Assembly (NCBI RefSeq): GCF_020708045.1
Contig: NZ_JAJFES010000006.1
Location: 1 to 64,000, forward strand
DNA: 64,000 nt
Direction: 5' to 3'
Source of the DNA: Massilia sp. IC2-278
GTDB lineage: Bacteria > Pseudomonadota > Gammaproteobacteria > Burkholderiales > Burkholderiaceae_D
In this document: piece after piece, positions 45,095 to 54,872 of the stretch
Position numbering within the stretch: the first letter of the stretch is position 1
How the letters are laid out: each line of letters starts with the position of its first letter
Made by a program: the position numbers and the translations under genes
Notes under the pieces: model-generated
Told to the model about the DNA's origin: nothing
What the model saw: only the letters and a program-made list of their open reading frames with translations
The model's database searches: none

Positions 45095-45124
45095 ACGGCC
45101 CGGTCGAACAGTCGACTGGGCCGT
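45095..45124 (-). terminator. hairpin downstream of tldD
   Basis: A 13-bp stem (ACGGCCCGGTCGA with one G-U pair, 4-nt loop) lies 38 bp after the tldD stop. The minus-strand tail is TTCTTCATT, only moderately U-rich. It may serve both convergent genes. Confidence 0.55.
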
Positions 45125-45162
45125 CAAGATCTTGCCTCGGCTTTACGCCGTATTCAAACGTA

Positions 45163-46623
45163 TCAGGCCGTCCCGCCCACCGTCACGCCATCGATACGCA
45201 ATGTCGGCTGGCCCACGCCCACCGGCACGCTCTGGCCTTCCTTGCCGCACACGCCCACGCCCGAGTCCAGGCGCATGTCGTTGCCGATCATGGAGATGCG
45301 GTTCATCACGTCCGGGCCGTTGCCGATCAGGGTCGCGCCCTTCACCGGGTAGGTGACCTTGCCGTCCTCGATCATGTAGGCTTCGCTGGCCGAGAACACG
45401 AACTTGCCGTTGGTGATGTCGACCTGGCCGCCGCCAAAGTTCACCGCGTACAGGCCGTTTTTCACCGACGCCAGGATTTCGCCTGGGTCCTTGTCGCCGC
45501 CCAGCATGTAGGTGTTGGTCATGCGCGGCATCGGCAGGTGGGCAAAGGATTCGCGACGCGCGTTGCCGGTGATCGGCATCTTCATCAGGCGCGCGTTCAT
45601 GGTGTCCTGAATATAGCCCTTCAGGATGCCGTCCTCGATCAGCGTCGTGCACTGGGTCGGATTGCCCTCGTCGTCCATGTTCAGCGAGCCGCGGCGGTCC
45701 TTCAGGGTGCCGTCGTCGACCACGGTCACGCCCTTGGCCGCCACGCGCTGGCCGATCATGCCGGCATACGAAGATGAACCCTTGCGGTTGAAGTCGCCTT
45801 CCAGGCCGTGGCCGACGGCTTCGTGCAGCAGCACGCCGGGCCAGCCCGGTCCGAGCACGATGGTCATCGGGCCGGCCGGGGCCGGGCGCGCTTCCAGGTT
45901 CACCAGCGCCGCTTTCACGGCTTCGTCGGCATAGCGTTCCAGCACTTCATCGTCGAAGTAGCCATAGTCGAAGCGCCCGCCGCCGCCCGAGGAACCGGTT
46001 TCGCGGCGGCCGTTCTGCTCGGCGATCACGGTCACCGACACGCGCACCAGCGGGCGGATGTCGGCCGCCAGCACGCCGTCGCTGCGCACCACCAGCACCA
46101 CGTCGTATTCGCCGGCCAGGCCCGCCATCACCTGCACCACGCGCGGATCCTTCTTGCGCGCCATTTTCTCGACGCGCTCAAGCAGTTTCACCTTGGCGGT
46201 GGCGTCGAGCGAAGCGAGCGGATCGTTCGGCAGGTAGAGCGAACGCCCACCGGTCGGCTGGGCCATCGAGGCCACCTTCACGCGGCCGGCGCCGGCGCGC
46301 GCGATGGTGCGCGTGGCCGCCGCCGCGTCCAGCAGGGCGGACTCGGAAATCTCGTCGGAATAGGAAAAGGCGGTCTTCTCGCCGGAGATGGCGCGCACGC
46401 CCACGCCCTGGTCGATCGAGAAGCTGCCGGTCTTGACGATGCCCTCTTCCAGGCTCCAGCCCTCGCTCTTGGTGAACTGGAAATACAGGTCGGCATAGTC
46501 GACCTTGTGGGTGAACATCGTTCCCAACGTGCGCAGCAGCTTGGCTTCGTCGAGGCCGAAAGGCGTCAGCAGCACGTCGCGCGCCACGGCCAGGGAGGAA
46601 AGATTCGGTTCGAATGGGATCAT
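45163..46623 (-). CDS. tldD: metalloprotease TldD
   Basis: TldD with PmbA/TldE forms a peptidase that matures small peptides such as microcin B17 and degrades CcdA. The zinc motif [11 protein letters not shown] is present, with [18 protein letters not shown] and the C-terminal [18 protein letters not shown], then [19 protein letters not shown]. The 486 residues start at the ATG at 46623 ([19 protein letters not shown]); the frame extends upstream without support. TldE is not in the window. Confidence 0.95.
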   Translation of the reverse strand: MIPFEPNLSSLAVARDVLLTPFGLDEAKLLRTLGTMFTHKVDYADLYFQFTKSEGWSLEEGIVKTGSFSIDQGVGVRAISGEKTAFSYSDEISESALLDAAAATRTIARAGAGRVKVASMAQPTGGRSLYLPNDPLASLDATAKVKLLERVEKMARKKDPRVVQVMAGLAGEYDVVLVVRSDGVLAADIRPLVRVSVTVIAEQNGRRETGSSGGGGRFDYGYFDDEVLERYADEAVKAALVNLEARPAPAGPMTIVLGPGWPGVLLHEAVGHGLEGDFNRKGSSSYAGMIGQRVAAKGVTVVDDGTLKDRRGSLNMDDEGNPTQCTTLIEDGILKGYIQDTMNARLMKMPITGNARRESFAHLPMPRMTNTYMLGGDKDPGEILASVKNGLYAVNFGGGQVDITNGKFVFSASEAYMIEDGKVTYPVKGATLIGNGPDVMNRISMIGNDMRLDSGVGVCGKEGQSVPVGVGQPTLRIDGVTVGGTA

Positions 46624-46730
46624 TTTGCGTCTGTTTCTCGTGTGGATTGGGGCATTGTGCCATATCCGCCGGGTTTGCATCGGCGTGCCGCGGCACCCGA
46701 AGCGGGGCCGTAGCGGCGGCATTCACACCC

Positions 46731-47543
46731 TTACAGTTTGCGGTGGCGCAGCGCCGGCAAGCTCTCGCGCACGCCGGCAAGAAAAGCCGGGTCGAGCTCG
46801 CCCGCCACCACGCCCTCGCCTTCGCGCAGCACGGCCTTGACTTCGCCCCAGGGGTCGACCAGCATGCTGTGGCCAAAGGTGCGGCGGCCGTTTTCGTGGG
46901 TCCCGCCCTGGGCCGAGGCCAGCACGTAGCACTGGTTCTCGATGGCGCGGGCGCGCAGCAGCACTTCCCAGTGCGCACTCCCGGTGGTGTGGGTGAACGC
47001 GGCCGGCACCACGATCAGCGCGCATTCGCCCATCGCCCGGTACAGCTCGGGAAAGCGCAGGTCGTAGCAGACCGACAGGCCGACGCGCCCGAACGGCGCC
47101 TCGAAGCTGCCCACCGCCTGCCCCGGCACGATGGTGCGCGCTTCGTCGTAGGATTCGCTGCCCTTGGTGAAGCCGAACAGGTGGATCTTGTCGTAGCGGC
47201 TGATTTCCTGCCCTTGCGGGTCGTAGACCAGGGTGGTGTTCATGACCTTGCCGGCATCACTGGATACCAGCGGCAGCGTGCCGCCGATCAGCCAGATACC
47301 GTGCTCGCGCGCCAGCTGCGCCATGCATTCCTGGATCGGCCCGCTGCCCGGCTGCTCGGCCCGGGCGACCTTGTCGGCGTCGCTCATGCCCATGATCGGC
47401 CAGTACTCGGGCAGGGTCACGAGGGTGGCGCCGCCGGCGGCGGCTTCGCCCACCAGGCGGCGCGCGGTGGCAAGGTTGTGCGCCACGTCGGGCGTGGACA
47501 CCATCTGGACTGCGGCTACGCGGGCTTGCATGTCGCTTTTCAT
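46731..47543 (-). CDS. carbon-nitrogen hydrolase (Nit1/deaminated-glutathione amidase type)
   Basis: The 270-residue nitrilase-superfamily enzyme shows the Glu-Lys-Cys triad: TLPEYWPIMG (Glu), RYDKIHLFGF (Lys) and VGLSVCYDLRFPELYR (Cys). The CYDLRFPELYR form is typical of Nit1/NitR-like omega-amidases that hydrolyse deaminated glutathione. The start is the ATG at 47543, and MQAR four residues later is an alternative. It lies 15 bp downstream of yhdP and 107 bp upstream of tldD, a conserved neighbourhood in Burkholderiales. Confidence 0.9.
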   Translation of the reverse strand: MKSDMQARVAAVQMVSTPDVAHNLATARRLVGEAAAGGATLVTLPEYWPIMGMSDADKVARAEQPGSGPIQECMAQLAREHGIWLIGGTLPLVSSDAGKVMNTTLVYDPQGQEISRYDKIHLFGFTKGSESYDEARTIVPGQAVGSFEAPFGRVGLSVCYDLRFPELYRAMGECALIVVPAAFTHTTGSAHWEVLLRARAIENQCYVLASAQGGTHENGRRTFGHSMLVDPWGEVKAVLREGEGVVAGELDPAFLAGVRESLPALRHRKL

Positions 47544-47558
47544 GTCACTCCTCTCAGG

Positions 47559-50500
47559 TCACTCTTTTCTTGCGGTGGGCGAGCGTGGTCGCTCGGGCGG
47601 GCGGTCCGGCGGATTGTCGATCTTGGTAATCGTCGGCGATTTCCACGGTCCTGTCACCTGCATCTGGTAAGTCAGGGCCTTCATCACCGGCGCGCGCAGG
47701 AACAATTGCGCCAGGTAAGAGCCAAGGCCGATCACCGGGTTCACGGCCAGGCCATACACCAGCGGTCCGGTGCCGAGATTGAACTCCGGAATCACCACCA
47801 CGCGCAGGTTGGTCGATTCGTTGGCGATGTCGGCCGTGCCGTCCATCAGCACCGTCGCCGCCACGCCGTGCATCTTGAGGTTCTCGGTGCGCACCACGCC
47901 CTTCGAGATCATGGCGTTGGCCGTGATGCCGTCGAACGCCAGGCCTTCCGAGAACACGTCGTGGAAGTCGAGTTTCAGCAGGCGCGGCAGGGCCTGCAGG
48001 CTGAGCACGCCGAGCAGCTTGGCCGCGCCCGGGTCCTGCTTCAGGAACTGGCCGCCGCCCACGTTCATCTCGATCTGGCCCGACAGCGAAGGAATGTCCA
48101 GCGCATACGGCAAGCCGTTCCAGGACAAATCTCCGGAGATCTTGCCCTTGCCTCGCCTCAGGGTTTCCGGGAAGCCGAGCCGGTCGAGCAGGCGCCCGGC
48201 ATCCAGGATGTCGAGGGTGAAGTTCATGCCGGTATTGCTCTTGCCGTCCTTGGTCAGCCAGCGCCCAGTGGCGCGCAGCTGGCCGTCGGGATTGGCCAGG
48301 CTGAGGCGGTCGATGCGCCATTCCTTGCCGGCCAGCGCAGGCACGTTGCTCGCTTGCAGGTCCAGGCGCCCGAACTGCTTGTTGAACAGTTCGAAGCGCT
48401 CGGCCACGATGTCGAGCGCCGGGATGCTGGCCGCGCCGGTGTTCGATTCGAGCAGGTCCTTGACCTCGGCCGCCGCCGATTCCGGAATGTCGAGGAAGGC
48501 CAGGCGCGCCGTGACCTTGCCCACGCCCCCCTGCTGCTCGCTCCAGCTGAGGTAGCCGGAGGCCTGGCGCGACTGCAGATTCGCCAGCCAGACGTTGCCG
48601 CGGTGGGTGGCGCCGACCACCACGTCGGCCATGCGGCGGTCGGCCACGAAGAGTTCAGTGGCGCGCGCGGCGATCGTGGTCGGCACCACGTATTGCGAGA
48701 AGTTGGGACCCGAAGCGCCTGCCGTGCCGCCCTCGCCTTCGCCGTCGCCGGCAATCGTGCGCGCCGCCGCCAGCCAGGCGTCGACGTTCACCGACTTCAT
48801 GTCGACGTTGATCATCATGCCCTCGTCGGGCTGCGGCGCCGGCACGTTGACGCCGATGCCGCCGCGTTCCACGATCCAGGGTGCGCGCGGCTGATGGCTG
48901 CGCTGGTAGCGCGCAAAGACGGCATTCCCGAGCGACAGGCGCAGCTGGTCGCGGCCCACGCCCTCGACGGTCGGCTCGCCCTCGAGCACGAAGCGTAGCG
49001 GCAGCGCCGTGTCCTGCGCCTTGTTCAGCGGCGCCGGGAATTCCAGGCCCAGCCCGGCCAGTTCGGACTCCACCGTCACGTTCAGGCGATGGTCACGCAC
49101 GCCGATCGTGCCGCTGTAGCGGGTACTGCCCGACAGGCGCGTGGCCAGGCGCGCCACCGCGGGCGCCGGCGCGCTGCGGCGCATGCCGTCGGCCGACAGA
49201 GTGCCGGCCAGGCGGATCGCGATCGCGCCGTCCTTCTGGCTGCCGCCGGACAGGGCCAGCGGCCCGCCCAGGAAGCTGGCGCCGACCCCGTTCAGATTGA
49301 AGCCGCGCTCGTTGAACTCGACCTTGCCGAGCGCCGCCTGCAGCGGCGGCAAATCGGGAAGCAAATTGACGTCGTTGTTCTGCAGCTGCAGGGCGCCTTG
49401 CACCCTGGTTTCGTGCAGGTCGGCCAGCGGCATCTGCAGTTTGAGGCTGAGGCCGGCATTGCCGGTGCCGCGCGTGTCTTCGGTGAAGTGGCCGATCCAG
49501 CCCAGCACCGGGCTGGCCGCCACGTAGCCGAGGAAGCCCTGCAGCGACCCGCTGGCGCTGCCGTCGATGTCGAGCACGGAATCGTGGGAACCGAGGTTCG
49601 GGATCACGGCGCGCACGTTGCGCAAGTCGAGGCCGAAGCTGCGCAAGGTGTCGCCGCGGATTTCCATGCGGTCGCGCTCGAACACGATGCTGCCGTCGAT
49701 GGCCTCGGCCAGCGGCCAGGCCGGCTTGTTGTCCGGCGTGCGGTGGCCCGGCGCGTATTCGAGCACGGCGCCGGCCAGGCGCCCGGCCACCCGGAACTCG
49801 CCGCGCGCGCGCTCGGCCGCGTTCGCTGCGCGGAAAGGGAATTGCGACAAGTCGCCGCGCAGGCGCAGGCGCACGTCTTCCAGCATGCCGCCCTGCAGGG
49901 CCGTGGCAAGCCACTCGCGCAGGTGTTCCGGCGTGGCGTTCGGCAGGAAGCGGCCGACCTCGGCGATGCGGAAGCCCTCCAGGCTGCCGGTGAAGTCGGC
50001 CACGCCGGGGCCGTGACCGGGCCCGAGCGGCAGCTGGTGGCGCCCGGACAGATTGCCGCGCAGGCTGCCTTGCGCAAAGGCCAGCTTGTCCACTTCCACC
50101 AGCAATTGTTCCTTTGGCTCATAGCGCCAGCGCGCCTGCAGCGCCAGGCTGTCGAGCGGCATCGCCGGTTCCGGGAACCAGGCCGGCATGCGCAGCGCCA
50201 GGTCGGTCGATTCCACGCTGATGCTGCCGCCGTCCTGGGTGGCGTCGATGCTGCCCGTCAGGTTGTCGATGCCCGGCAGGGCCGGCCGCGCTGTCCCTGC
50301 ACCTGCGCCCGCGTCCGCGGCCGGCCTGGCCGCCTGCGGCTGCAGGCCCAGGCCCGCCACCCTGCCCTTCACGCGGTAGCCGGCCAGTTGCGGGTAGCGG
50401 CCGTCCCAGGAGGCGGAAAAATCGAGCAGCTGGCCGCGCGGGGCGAAGTCGGCCAGCGTCTGGCGCTGCAGGTCCGAGAGCGGCAACTGCGCCGCCAGCT

Positions 50501-51722
50501 GGGCCAGGGCCGCCAGGTCGACCTGGCTGGCCTCGACCGCGACCCGCTGCGGCTTGCCGGCGCGCGCGGGCGTAAAGGTTTCGCTGACGGTGGCGGGCGG
50601 CAGCACGCGGCCGTCGTTCAGGGCCACCGTGAAGTTTTCGATGGCCACGGTGTGGCCGTTGGCGCCGAAGCTCGGCTTGCCCTCGGTGTCGGGCAGCAGT
50701 TCCTCGTGCGCCGAGAGCCGGCCCGACACCCGCGCCAGGCGCAGCGGCGGCAAGTCCGGCGCCATGCGCGCGGCCACCCCGGCCAGGGCCAGGTCGGCGG
50801 TAAAGCCCGCCAGGCGCGCACGGTCGAGCTGCATCCAGGCGCGCAGCGAGCCCTTGCCCTGGCTCAGCTGGAAGGGGTAATCGATGTATTGCTTCCAGGC
50901 CGCCAGGTCGGCTTCGCGCAGGTCGGCATACAGTTCGCCCTTCCAGCGCGCCATGTCCGAAGCGCGCCCGCCGAAGCGCGGATGGGTGAAGCGCGCGCGC
51001 ACGTCGAGCGGGCGCGCCAGCGCGCTGGGGGGTGTGGCCTTCAGGGCGACGCGGTGGGTGCGCCAGCGGTTCTGCAGCACCAGCGAGACGTCGCGCAGGT
51101 CCAGCGGCGCGGCGCCGCGCAGGCCGTCGGTCCAGGTGACCTGCCCTTCGCGGATCACGATCTCGCGCTGGCGGAACACCCAGTCGCCGCCGGCGCCGCC
51201 CTTGTCATCCTTGGGGTCGATGCGCACCCCGGCCACGTAGAACACGCCGTCGCCGGCGCGCCGCACGTCCAGCTGCGGGCGGATCAGCTCCAGGGTCTCG
51301 AAACGGGGTTCGGCGGCAAACACGCTCCACCAGGAAAAGGTGGCCGAGACCGACGGCAGGGCCAGCACCTGGCGCCCGGCGCCGTCCTTCAGGGTGACGT
51401 CGCCCAGGAACAGCGAGGGATGCAGGCCGCTCCAGGAAGCATAGATGCGGGAGATGGCGACCTGGTTGCCGAGCGCGCGGCTGGCCAGGCGCTCGATGTC
51501 GCCCTTGTAGATATCGATATTCGGCAGGATCGCGTAGCGCAGCGCCAGGAACAGAATACCCAGCCCGAAGTACACCGCCAGCACCAGCTTGATGGTGAAC
51601 CCGAGCACATGATGCGAGGCCAGGTTGGCATACCGGTAGGCGGCACGCAGCCGCCGCCAGCGCTCGGCCAGCGGCGAATGGTCCTGAGACGCCTCGGGCG
51701 CCTGCGGTTCCGGGTTGTGCAT
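47559..51722 (-). CDS. yhdP: YhdP-family AsmA-like envelope protein
   Basis: The ATG at 51722 gives 1,387 residues; a TTG four codons upstream is possible. One N-terminal membrane helix (IKLVLAVYFGLGILFLALRY, about 42-61) anchors a very long periplasmic beta-rich body of the AsmA/YhdP type, closing with a conserved C-terminal block (GLAVNPVIGLGSYLAQLFLRAPV, then MQVTGPWKSPTITKI). YhdP bridges the inner and outer membrane and carries phospholipids outward with TamB and YdbH. Divergent from glnE. Confidence 0.93.
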   Translation of the reverse strand: MHNPEPQAPEASQDHSPLAERWRRLRAAYRYANLASHHVLGFTIKLVLAVYFGLGILFLALRYAILPNIDIYKGDIERLASRALGNQVAISRIYASWSGLHPSLFLGDVTLKDGAGRQVLALPSVSATFSWWSVFAAEPRFETLELIRPQLDVRRAGDGVFYVAGVRIDPKDDKGGAGGDWVFRQREIVIREGQVTWTDGLRGAAPLDLRDVSLVLQNRWRTHRVALKATPPSALARPLDVRARFTHPRFGGRASDMARWKGELYADLREADLAAWKQYIDYPFQLSQGKGSLRAWMQLDRARLAGFTADLALAGVAARMAPDLPPLRLARVSGRLSAHEELLPDTEGKPSFGANGHTVAIENFTVALNDGRVLPPATVSETFTPARAGKPQRVAVEASQVDLAALAQLAAQLPLSDLQRQTLADFAPRGQLLDFSASWDGRYPQLAGYRVKGRVAGLGLQPQAARPAADAGAGAGTARPALPGIDNLTGSIDATQDGGSISVESTDLALRMPAWFPEPAMPLDSLALQARWRYEPKEQLLVEVDKLAFAQGSLRGNLSGRHQLPLGPGHGPGVADFTGSLEGFRIAEVGRFLPNATPEHLREWLATALQGGMLEDVRLRLRGDLSQFPFRAANAAERARGEFRVAGRLAGAVLEYAPGHRTPDNKPAWPLAEAIDGSIVFERDRMEIRGDTLRSFGLDLRNVRAVIPNLGSHDSVLDIDGSASGSLQGFLGYVAASPVLGWIGHFTEDTRGTGNAGLSLKLQMPLADLHETRVQGALQLQNNDVNLLPDLPPLQAALGKVEFNERGFNLNGVGASFLGGPLALSGGSQKDGAIAIRLAGTLSADGMRRSAPAPAVARLATRLSGSTRYSGTIGVRDHRLNVTVESELAGLGLEFPAPLNKAQDTALPLRFVLEGEPTVEGVGRDQLRLSLGNAVFARYQRSHQPRAPWIVERGGIGVNVPAPQPDEGMMINVDMKSVNVDAWLAAARTIAGDGEGEGGTAGASGPNFSQYVVPTTIAARATELFVADRRMADVVVGATHRGNVWLANLQSRQASGYLSWSEQQGGVGKVTARLAFLDIPESAAAEVKDLLESNTGAASIPALDIVAERFELFNKQFGRLDLQASNVPALAGKEWRIDRLSLANPDGQLRATGRWLTKDGKSNTGMNFTLDILDAGRLLDRLGFPETLRRGKGKISGDLSWNGLPYALDIPSLSGQIEMNVGGGQFLKQDPGAAKLLGVLSLQALPRLLKLDFHDVFSEGLAFDGITANAMISKGVVRTENLKMHGVAATVLMDGTADIANESTNLRVVVIPEFNLGTGPLVYGLAVNPVIGLGSYLAQLFLRAPVMKALTYQMQVTGPWKSPTITKIDNPPDRPPERPRSPTARKE

Positions 51723-51884
51723 CAAAGTGCTCAAAGGCTCGCCGTAGGTTGTTTCTTCAATATCAGAGCGCTTGCTAGGTTCGCGGCGTCTACCTTACCA
51801 TCGGTGCTGACCCTGGCAGCACGGCGGGCAATTCTACCGCAAGCACGCCCCCCGGAACGCTTTTACTCTTCTGCAGGACTGCCG

Positions 51885-54623
51885 ATGACCACCCCGATCG
51901 CCCCCCCGACGTCAACCATTTCCGCCACCTGCGCCTCGCGCTGGTACCAACGCTGGGTCGACGCCGCCCCCGACCGTCCCGAGCGCGTCGGCAAACTGGC
52001 CCAATTATCGCTGGCCCGGCAGGATTTCGGCGCGTTATTGGACACTGAGCTGGCGGCCGGCATTCCCTTGCCGCGCGCCATGCGCCGCCTGCGCAATCTC
52101 TTGCTGGCAGGCTTGATCCGGCGCGACCTGGAAGGCCTGGCCGACCTCGACGAAGTCGTCACCGCCATGACCGGCCTGGCCGACTTCGCGATCCGCACCC
52201 ACCTGCGCGAGCTGATGGCCGAACAGGTGGCGGCCCACGGCATGCCGGTCGGCGCCGAATCCGGGCGGCCCCAGGAAATGATGGTCTTGGCCATGGGCAA
52301 GCAAGGCGGCGGCGAACTGAACGTCTCCTCGGACATCGATTTGATCTTCGTGTATCCGGAAGACGGCGAGACGGCCGCCGGCCCCGGCCAGCGCGCGCTG
52401 TCGAACCACGAATTCTTCGTGCGCCTGGGCCGCAAGCTGATCGGCGCGTTGTCGGAAGTGATCGAGGACGGCTTTACCTTCCGGGTCGACATGGCGCTGC
52501 GCCCGAACGGCAAGTCCGGACCGCTGGCGGCCAGCCTGAACATGGTGGAAGAGTACCTGATCGTGCAGGGGCGCGAATGGGAGCGCTATGCCTGGGTCAA
52601 GGCGCGCGCCGTCACCGGCTTTGAGGAAGACATCGCGGCCCTGGACGCCATCGTGCGGCCGTTCGTCTTCCGGCGCTACCTCGACTTCGGCGTGATCGAC
52701 GCCATCCGCAACATGCACGCCCAGATCCGCGCCGAAGTAAAACGCCAGGAACGCCTGCATCCGGACCGCAGCAATAACGTCAAGCTGGGGCGCGGCGGCA
52801 TCCGCGAGATCGAATTCCTGGCCCAGGTCTTCCAATTGATACGCGGCGGGCGCGACCCGGCCCTGCGCGAACGCTCCACGCGCCAGACCCTGCGCCTGCT
52901 GGCCGAGCGCGAACTGATGCCGCCTGCCACCGTCGAACGGCTGCTGGAAGCCTATACTTTCCTGCGCAACCTGGAGCACCGCCTGCAATACCTGGACGAC
53001 GCCCAGACCCACACCCTGCCCCCGCTCGAACCTGACCGCGAGCTCGTAGCGCACATGATGGGCCTGCCCGACGTGCCCACCCTGCTCGCCCGCCTGGAAG
53101 AACAGCGCGCCTTCGTGGCGGCCGAATTCGACGACATGTTCGCCGACAAGAGCGCCGCGCCCGATGAGGAACGCGCCGAACTGGAAGCGATCGCCGCCGA
53201 CCCCGAGCAGGTCGGTGCGATCGAGGCCCACCTGGCGGCGCTCGGCTTCGGCGACCCGGCCGATAGCGCGCGGCGCCTGGTGGCGACCTGGCAGGCGCCG
53301 CGCCTGCAAAGCCTGCCCGACGCCAGCCGCGCCCGTTTATTGTCGCTGGTGAACCTGGCCCTGCCCCAGGTCGCGGCCACGGTCAAGGAAAGCGGGGTCG
53401 GCAGCCACGGCGCGACCCTGGGGCGCCTGCTCGACTTCCTGGAAGCGGTGGCGCGCCGCTCGGCCTACCTGTCGCTGCTGAGCGAATACCCGCACACGCT
53501 CGAGCGCGTGATCCGCATGATGCACGCCAGCGGCTGGGCCGCCACCTTCCTGACCCAGCACCCGATCCTGCTCGACGAACTGCTTGACGACCGCGGCGGC
53601 ATCGACGACCCGGCCCAGGTGGCGGCCAGCCTCGACGCCCGCCTGCAGGAAGCCGAAGGCGATACCGAGCGCCAGCTCGACATCCTGCGCGAAACCCACC
53701 ATGCCCAGCAGTTCCGCCTGCTGGCCCTGGACCTGGCCGGCGAACTCTCGGTCGAGCGCCTGGCCGACCATTTGTCGGCGCTGGCCGACGTGGTGGTGGC
53801 GGCCACCGTGCGCTGGGCCTGGAAGACGGTGGCCTCGCGCCACGTCGAGGAACCGCGCTTTGCCGTCATCGCCTACGGCAAGCTGGGCGGCAAGGAGCTG
53901 GGCTATGTGTCCGACCTCGACGTGATCTTCCTGTTCGACGACGAGGACGACATGGCGCCCTCGAACTACGCCCGGCTGGCCCAGCGCTTCATTACCTGGA
54001 TGACGGCGCATACCCCGGCCGGCATCCTGTTCGACATCGACACCGCCCTGCGCCCGGACGGCGCCAGCGGCATGCTGGTCAGTTCGGTGGCGGCCTTCGA
54101 GCGCTACCAGCGCCAGTCGGCCTGGGTCTGGGAGCACCAGGCCCTGACACGCGCGCGGTTTTGCGCCGGCGACGCCGCCATCGGGGCGCGTTTCGAGGGA
54201 ATCCGGGAGGAAGTATTGCGGCGCAACAGGGAGGACCAGGCCGCGGAGCTGAAGGCCGAGGTCGTCAAGATGCGCCAGCGCATGCACGATGCCGCGCCGA
54301 GGCACGGCGTGCTGTTCGACCTGAAGCAGGATGCCGGCGGCATGATCGACCTCGAGTTCATCGTCCAGTACCTGGTGCTGCGCCATGCCCATCTGTATCC
54401 GCAATTGACGGCAAATGTCGGCAACATCGCCCTGCTGCACCGCTTCAGCGAACTCGGCCTGATCGACCGTACGCTGGCGTCGGCGGCGGCCGATGCCTAC
54501 CGCGCCATGCGCAAGCTGCAGCACCAGCGCCGCCTGCAAGGCAAGGAGGCGCGGGTCGATGCCGCCCTGGTCGCGGCGCACGCAGCACGCGTGACCGAAC
54601 TCTGGAAAAACTGCCTGGATTAA
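51885..54623 (+). CDS. glnE: bifunctional glutamine synthetase adenylyltransferase/deadenylase
   Basis: GlnE controls glutamine synthetase by adding and removing AMP in response to PII and glutamine. The 912 residues contain two nucleotidyltransferase domains: GKQGGGELNVSSDIDLIFVY (deadenylase half) and YGKLGGKELGYVSDLDVIFLF (adenylylating half), each with a GG..SD(I/L)D metal motif, plus RGGIREIEFLAQVFQLI and GGMIDLEFIVQYLVL. The ATG at 51885 was chosen. The much longer open frame upstream (to 49089) is antisense to yhdP and has no coding support. Confidence 0.96.
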   Translation: MTTPIAPPTSTISATCASRWYQRWVDAAPDRPERVGKLAQLSLARQDFGALLDTELAAGIPLPRAMRRLRNLLLAGLIRRDLEGLADLDEVVTAMTGLADFAIRTHLRELMAEQVAAHGMPVGAESGRPQEMMVLAMGKQGGGELNVSSDIDLIFVYPEDGETAAGPGQRALSNHEFFVRLGRKLIGALSEVIEDGFTFRVDMALRPNGKSGPLAASLNMVEEYLIVQGREWERYAWVKARAVTGFEEDIAALDAIVRPFVFRRYLDFGVIDAIRNMHAQIRAEVKRQERLHPDRSNNVKLGRGGIREIEFLAQVFQLIRGGRDPALRERSTRQTLRLLAERELMPPATVERLLEAYTFLRNLEHRLQYLDDAQTHTLPPLEPDRELVAHMMGLPDVPTLLARLEEQRAFVAAEFDDMFADKSAAPDEERAELEAIAADPEQVGAIEAHLAALGFGDPADSARRLVATWQAPRLQSLPDASRARLLSLVNLALPQVAATVKESGVGSHGATLGRLLDFLEAVARRSAYLSLLSEYPHTLERVIRMMHASGWAATFLTQHPILLDELLDDRGGIDDPAQVAASLDARLQEAEGDTERQLDILRETHHAQQFRLLALDLAGELSVERLADHLSALADVVVAATVRWAWKTVASRHVEEPRFAVIAYGKLGGKELGYVSDLDVIFLFDDEDDMAPSNYARLAQRFITWMTAHTPAGILFDIDTALRPDGASGMLVSSVAAFERYQRQSAWVWEHQALTRARFCAGDAAIGARFEGIREEVLRRNREDQAAELKAEVVKMRQRMHDAAPRHGVLFDLKQDAGGMIDLEFIVQYLVLRHAHLYPQLTANVGNIALLHRFSELGLIDRTLASAAADAYRAMRKLQHQRRLQGKEARVDAALVAAHAARVTELWKNCLD

Positions 54624-54872
54624 GCAGTACGCAGCGAGCACTTTTTATGTGCTTCGCCGCGCTTTTTTTGTGCATTGCCGCAACATTCACCCTGCATAAC
54701 GCGCCGGATTTGTGCGAAAAAATGGGGTTGTCTTTTAACAACAACGTGTTTGTTTATATGTATTGACATTGATCAATCATCAATGCTTTCATAGATGAGC
54801 GTATTTACTATGCGCAACGCGTTGGATCAATAGACAACAGCCGCCACGAGCGGCAAAAAATCCGGAGAGCAC
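54624..54872 (+). promoter_or_regulatory. AT-rich leader and promoter region of receptor 3
   Basis: After glnE a weak hairpin (GAGCAC...GTGCTT) and a T run (54662-54669) may end that transcript. The region 54700-54800 is strongly AT-rich. TTGACA at 54763-54768 is a good -35, but no clear -10 follows at 16-18 bp. A palindrome ATTGATCAAT (54768-54777) overlaps its downstream edge. GGAGAG precedes the ATG at 54873. Confidence 0.45.

Noticed and set aside
49089..51884. 932-codon N-terminal extension of glnE
   Set aside because: Lies antisense to yhdP and lacks any domain; GlnE begins normally at the ATG at 51885.
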